From assembly GCA_014858325.1 (NCBI GenBank), contig RKCM01000159.1, positions 1-13,944 of the forward strand: a stretch of DNA of 13,944 nt, written 5' to 3'. Shown here one piece after another: positions 13,216-13,944 of this stretch. Positions within the stretch are counted from its first letter, which is position 1; every line of letters starts with the position of its first letter. A program made the translations under genes and the position numbers. The stretch is from Oscillospiraceae bacterium. Its GTDB lineage: Bacteria > Bacillota > Clostridia > Oscillospirales > Ruminococcaceae. The notes beneath the pieces were generated by a model that saw only the letters and a list, made by a program, of their open reading frames with translations, was not told the DNA's origin and searched no databases.

Positions 13216-13944
13216 ATGATCATTTCCACCAAAAAAGGGACCCCCAAGGTAGAGCTTGAAAAGATCGTTGATAAATTCGAGAAACAGGGCCTCGATGTCA
13301 CCCTCATCACCGGCAAGGACTACAACGTCTTTGGTCTGGTGGGCGACACCACCAAGATCGACGAGCGGGACGTGCTGGCCAACCCCTGGATCGACAACGT
13401 GACCCGCGTGTCCGCCCCCTATAAGCGGGCCAACCGCCTGTTCCACCCCGCCGACTCCGTCATCGACTGCGGCGGCGTGAAGATCGGCGGCAAGGAGAAG
13501 ATCGCCGTGATGGCCGGCCCCTGCTCCATTGAGAGCGGGGAGCAGGCCCTCCGCATCGCACAGGCCGTCAAGGCGGGAGGCGCAGCCCTCTTCCGGGGCG
13601 GTGCCTACAAGCCCCGCACCTCCCCCTACTCCTTCCAGGGTCTGGAGACCGAGGGCATCCTCGATATGGTCAAGGCCCGCGAGGCCACCGGGATGCCCAT
13701 CGTCTCCGAGCTGATGAGCGAGGACCGCATCCCGGAGTTTGAGGAGTATGTGGACGTGGTGCAGATCGGCGCCCGCAATATGCAGAACTTCCAGCTGCTC
13801 AAGGCGGTGGGCAAGATGCACAAGCCGGTGCTGCTCAAGCGGGGCCTGTGCAACACCATCGAAGAGTGGATCATGAGTGCCGAGTACATCATGGCCGGCG
13901 GAAACGAGCAGGTCATCCTGTGCGAGCGCGGCATCCGTACCTTC
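13216..13944 (+). CDS. aroF: 3-deoxy-7-phosphoheptulonate (DAHP) synthase, regulatory-domain type (partial, runs off right edge)
   Basis: First enzyme of the shikimate pathway, condensing phosphoenolpyruvate and erythrose 4-phosphate. The visible 243 residues comprise an N-terminal ferredoxin-like regulatory domain (1-about 70, MIISTKKGTPKVELEKIVDK, with FGLVGDTTKID) as in Thermotoga maritima DAHP synthase, where it mediates inhibition by aromatic amino acids. The start of the type I beta catalytic barrel follows: AVMAGPCSIES (97-107) with metal ligand C103, LFRGGAYKPRTSPYSFQGL (125-143), SELMS (164-168), QIGARNMQNFQLLKA (183-197) and PVLLKRG (204-210). The ATG at 13216 has AGGAAGGGA ten bases upstream. 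The remaining part of the barrel lies outside the window. It is 124 bases from aroQ, behind a hairpin repeat, so it may be co-transcribed or separately controlled. Confidence 0.96.
   Translation, partial: MIISTKKGTPKVELEKIVDKFEKQGLDVTLITGKDYNVFGLVGDTTKIDERDVLANPWIDNVTRVSAPYKRANRLFHPADSVIDCGGVKIGGKEKIAVMAGPCSIESGEQALRIAQAVKAGGAALFRGGAYKPRTSPYSFQGLETEGILDMVKAREATGMPIVSELMSEDRIPEFEEYVDVVQIGARNMQNFQLLKAVGKMHKPVLLKRGLCNTIEEWIMSAEYIMAGGNEQVILCERGIRTF

Noticed and set aside
1..13944. CRISPR array, insertion sequence, prophage, tRNA or rRNA
   Set aside because: No regularly spaced direct repeats, transposase or integrase motifs, or RNA gene signatures were seen on either strand.

Overview
The window reads as a G+C-rich low-GC-phylum (Firmicutes) chromosome, most likely an anaerobic gut clostridium of the Oscillospiraceae (Faecalibacterium / Gemmiger / Subdoligranulum group). 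The grounds are strong Shine-Dalgarno sites before almost every gene, clostridial protein families (Cys-rich COG2509-type flavoprotein, cytidylate kinase-like protein, YesL/DUF624-like protein, T. maritima-type DAHP synthase), and an intergenic hairpin element that I recall as common in Faecalibacterium-type genomes. The genus is an inference. There are no RNA genes, insertion sequences, integrases or CRISPR arrays.

Two blocks diverge from a short intergenic region at 6040-6272. The left block (1-6039) is entirely on the minus strand and, in transcription order, encodes a YesL/DUF624-like membrane protein, a C39-peptidase-like protein that seems to have lost its catalytic Cys and His, a cytidylate kinase-like protein, a MATE exporter (GTG start), a DUF308/HdeD-like membrane protein with a Ca-loop-like tail, and an FAD-dependent dehydrogenase cut by the left edge. 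A sigma-A-like promoter faces this block at 6126-6154. Between the kinase and the MATE gene is a 135-base spacer with two strong hairpins.

The right block (6273-13944) is on the plus strand. First comes a three-gene unit: a PlsC-type acyltransferase, an unrecognised single-pass membrane protein and a 54-residue small ORF, closed by a textbook terminator (7943-7986). Next is an aromatic amino acid operon with its own promoter: pheA (chorismate mutase-prephenate dehydratase-ACT), aroB, aroC, a fused aroE-aroK, and aroQ, with junctions of -4, +1, +2 and -20 bases. After a hairpin repeat it continues into aroF (DAHP synthase), cut by the right edge. Together these cover DAHP synthesis, dehydroquinate synthesis and dehydration, shikimate formation and phosphorylation, chorismate synthesis, and conversion of chorismate to phenylpyruvate. 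Only aroA (EPSP synthase) is absent from the window.

The most noteworthy points are: (i) the AroQ protein keeps the fold signature but lacks the catalytic Arg, Tyr and second His of type II dehydroquinases; (ii) the shikimate dehydrogenase-shikimate kinase fusion; (iii) a perfect 15-base palindrome lying across the -10 and start region of the pheA promoter; and (iv) the apparently inactivated C39-like protein in the membrane/export cluster.
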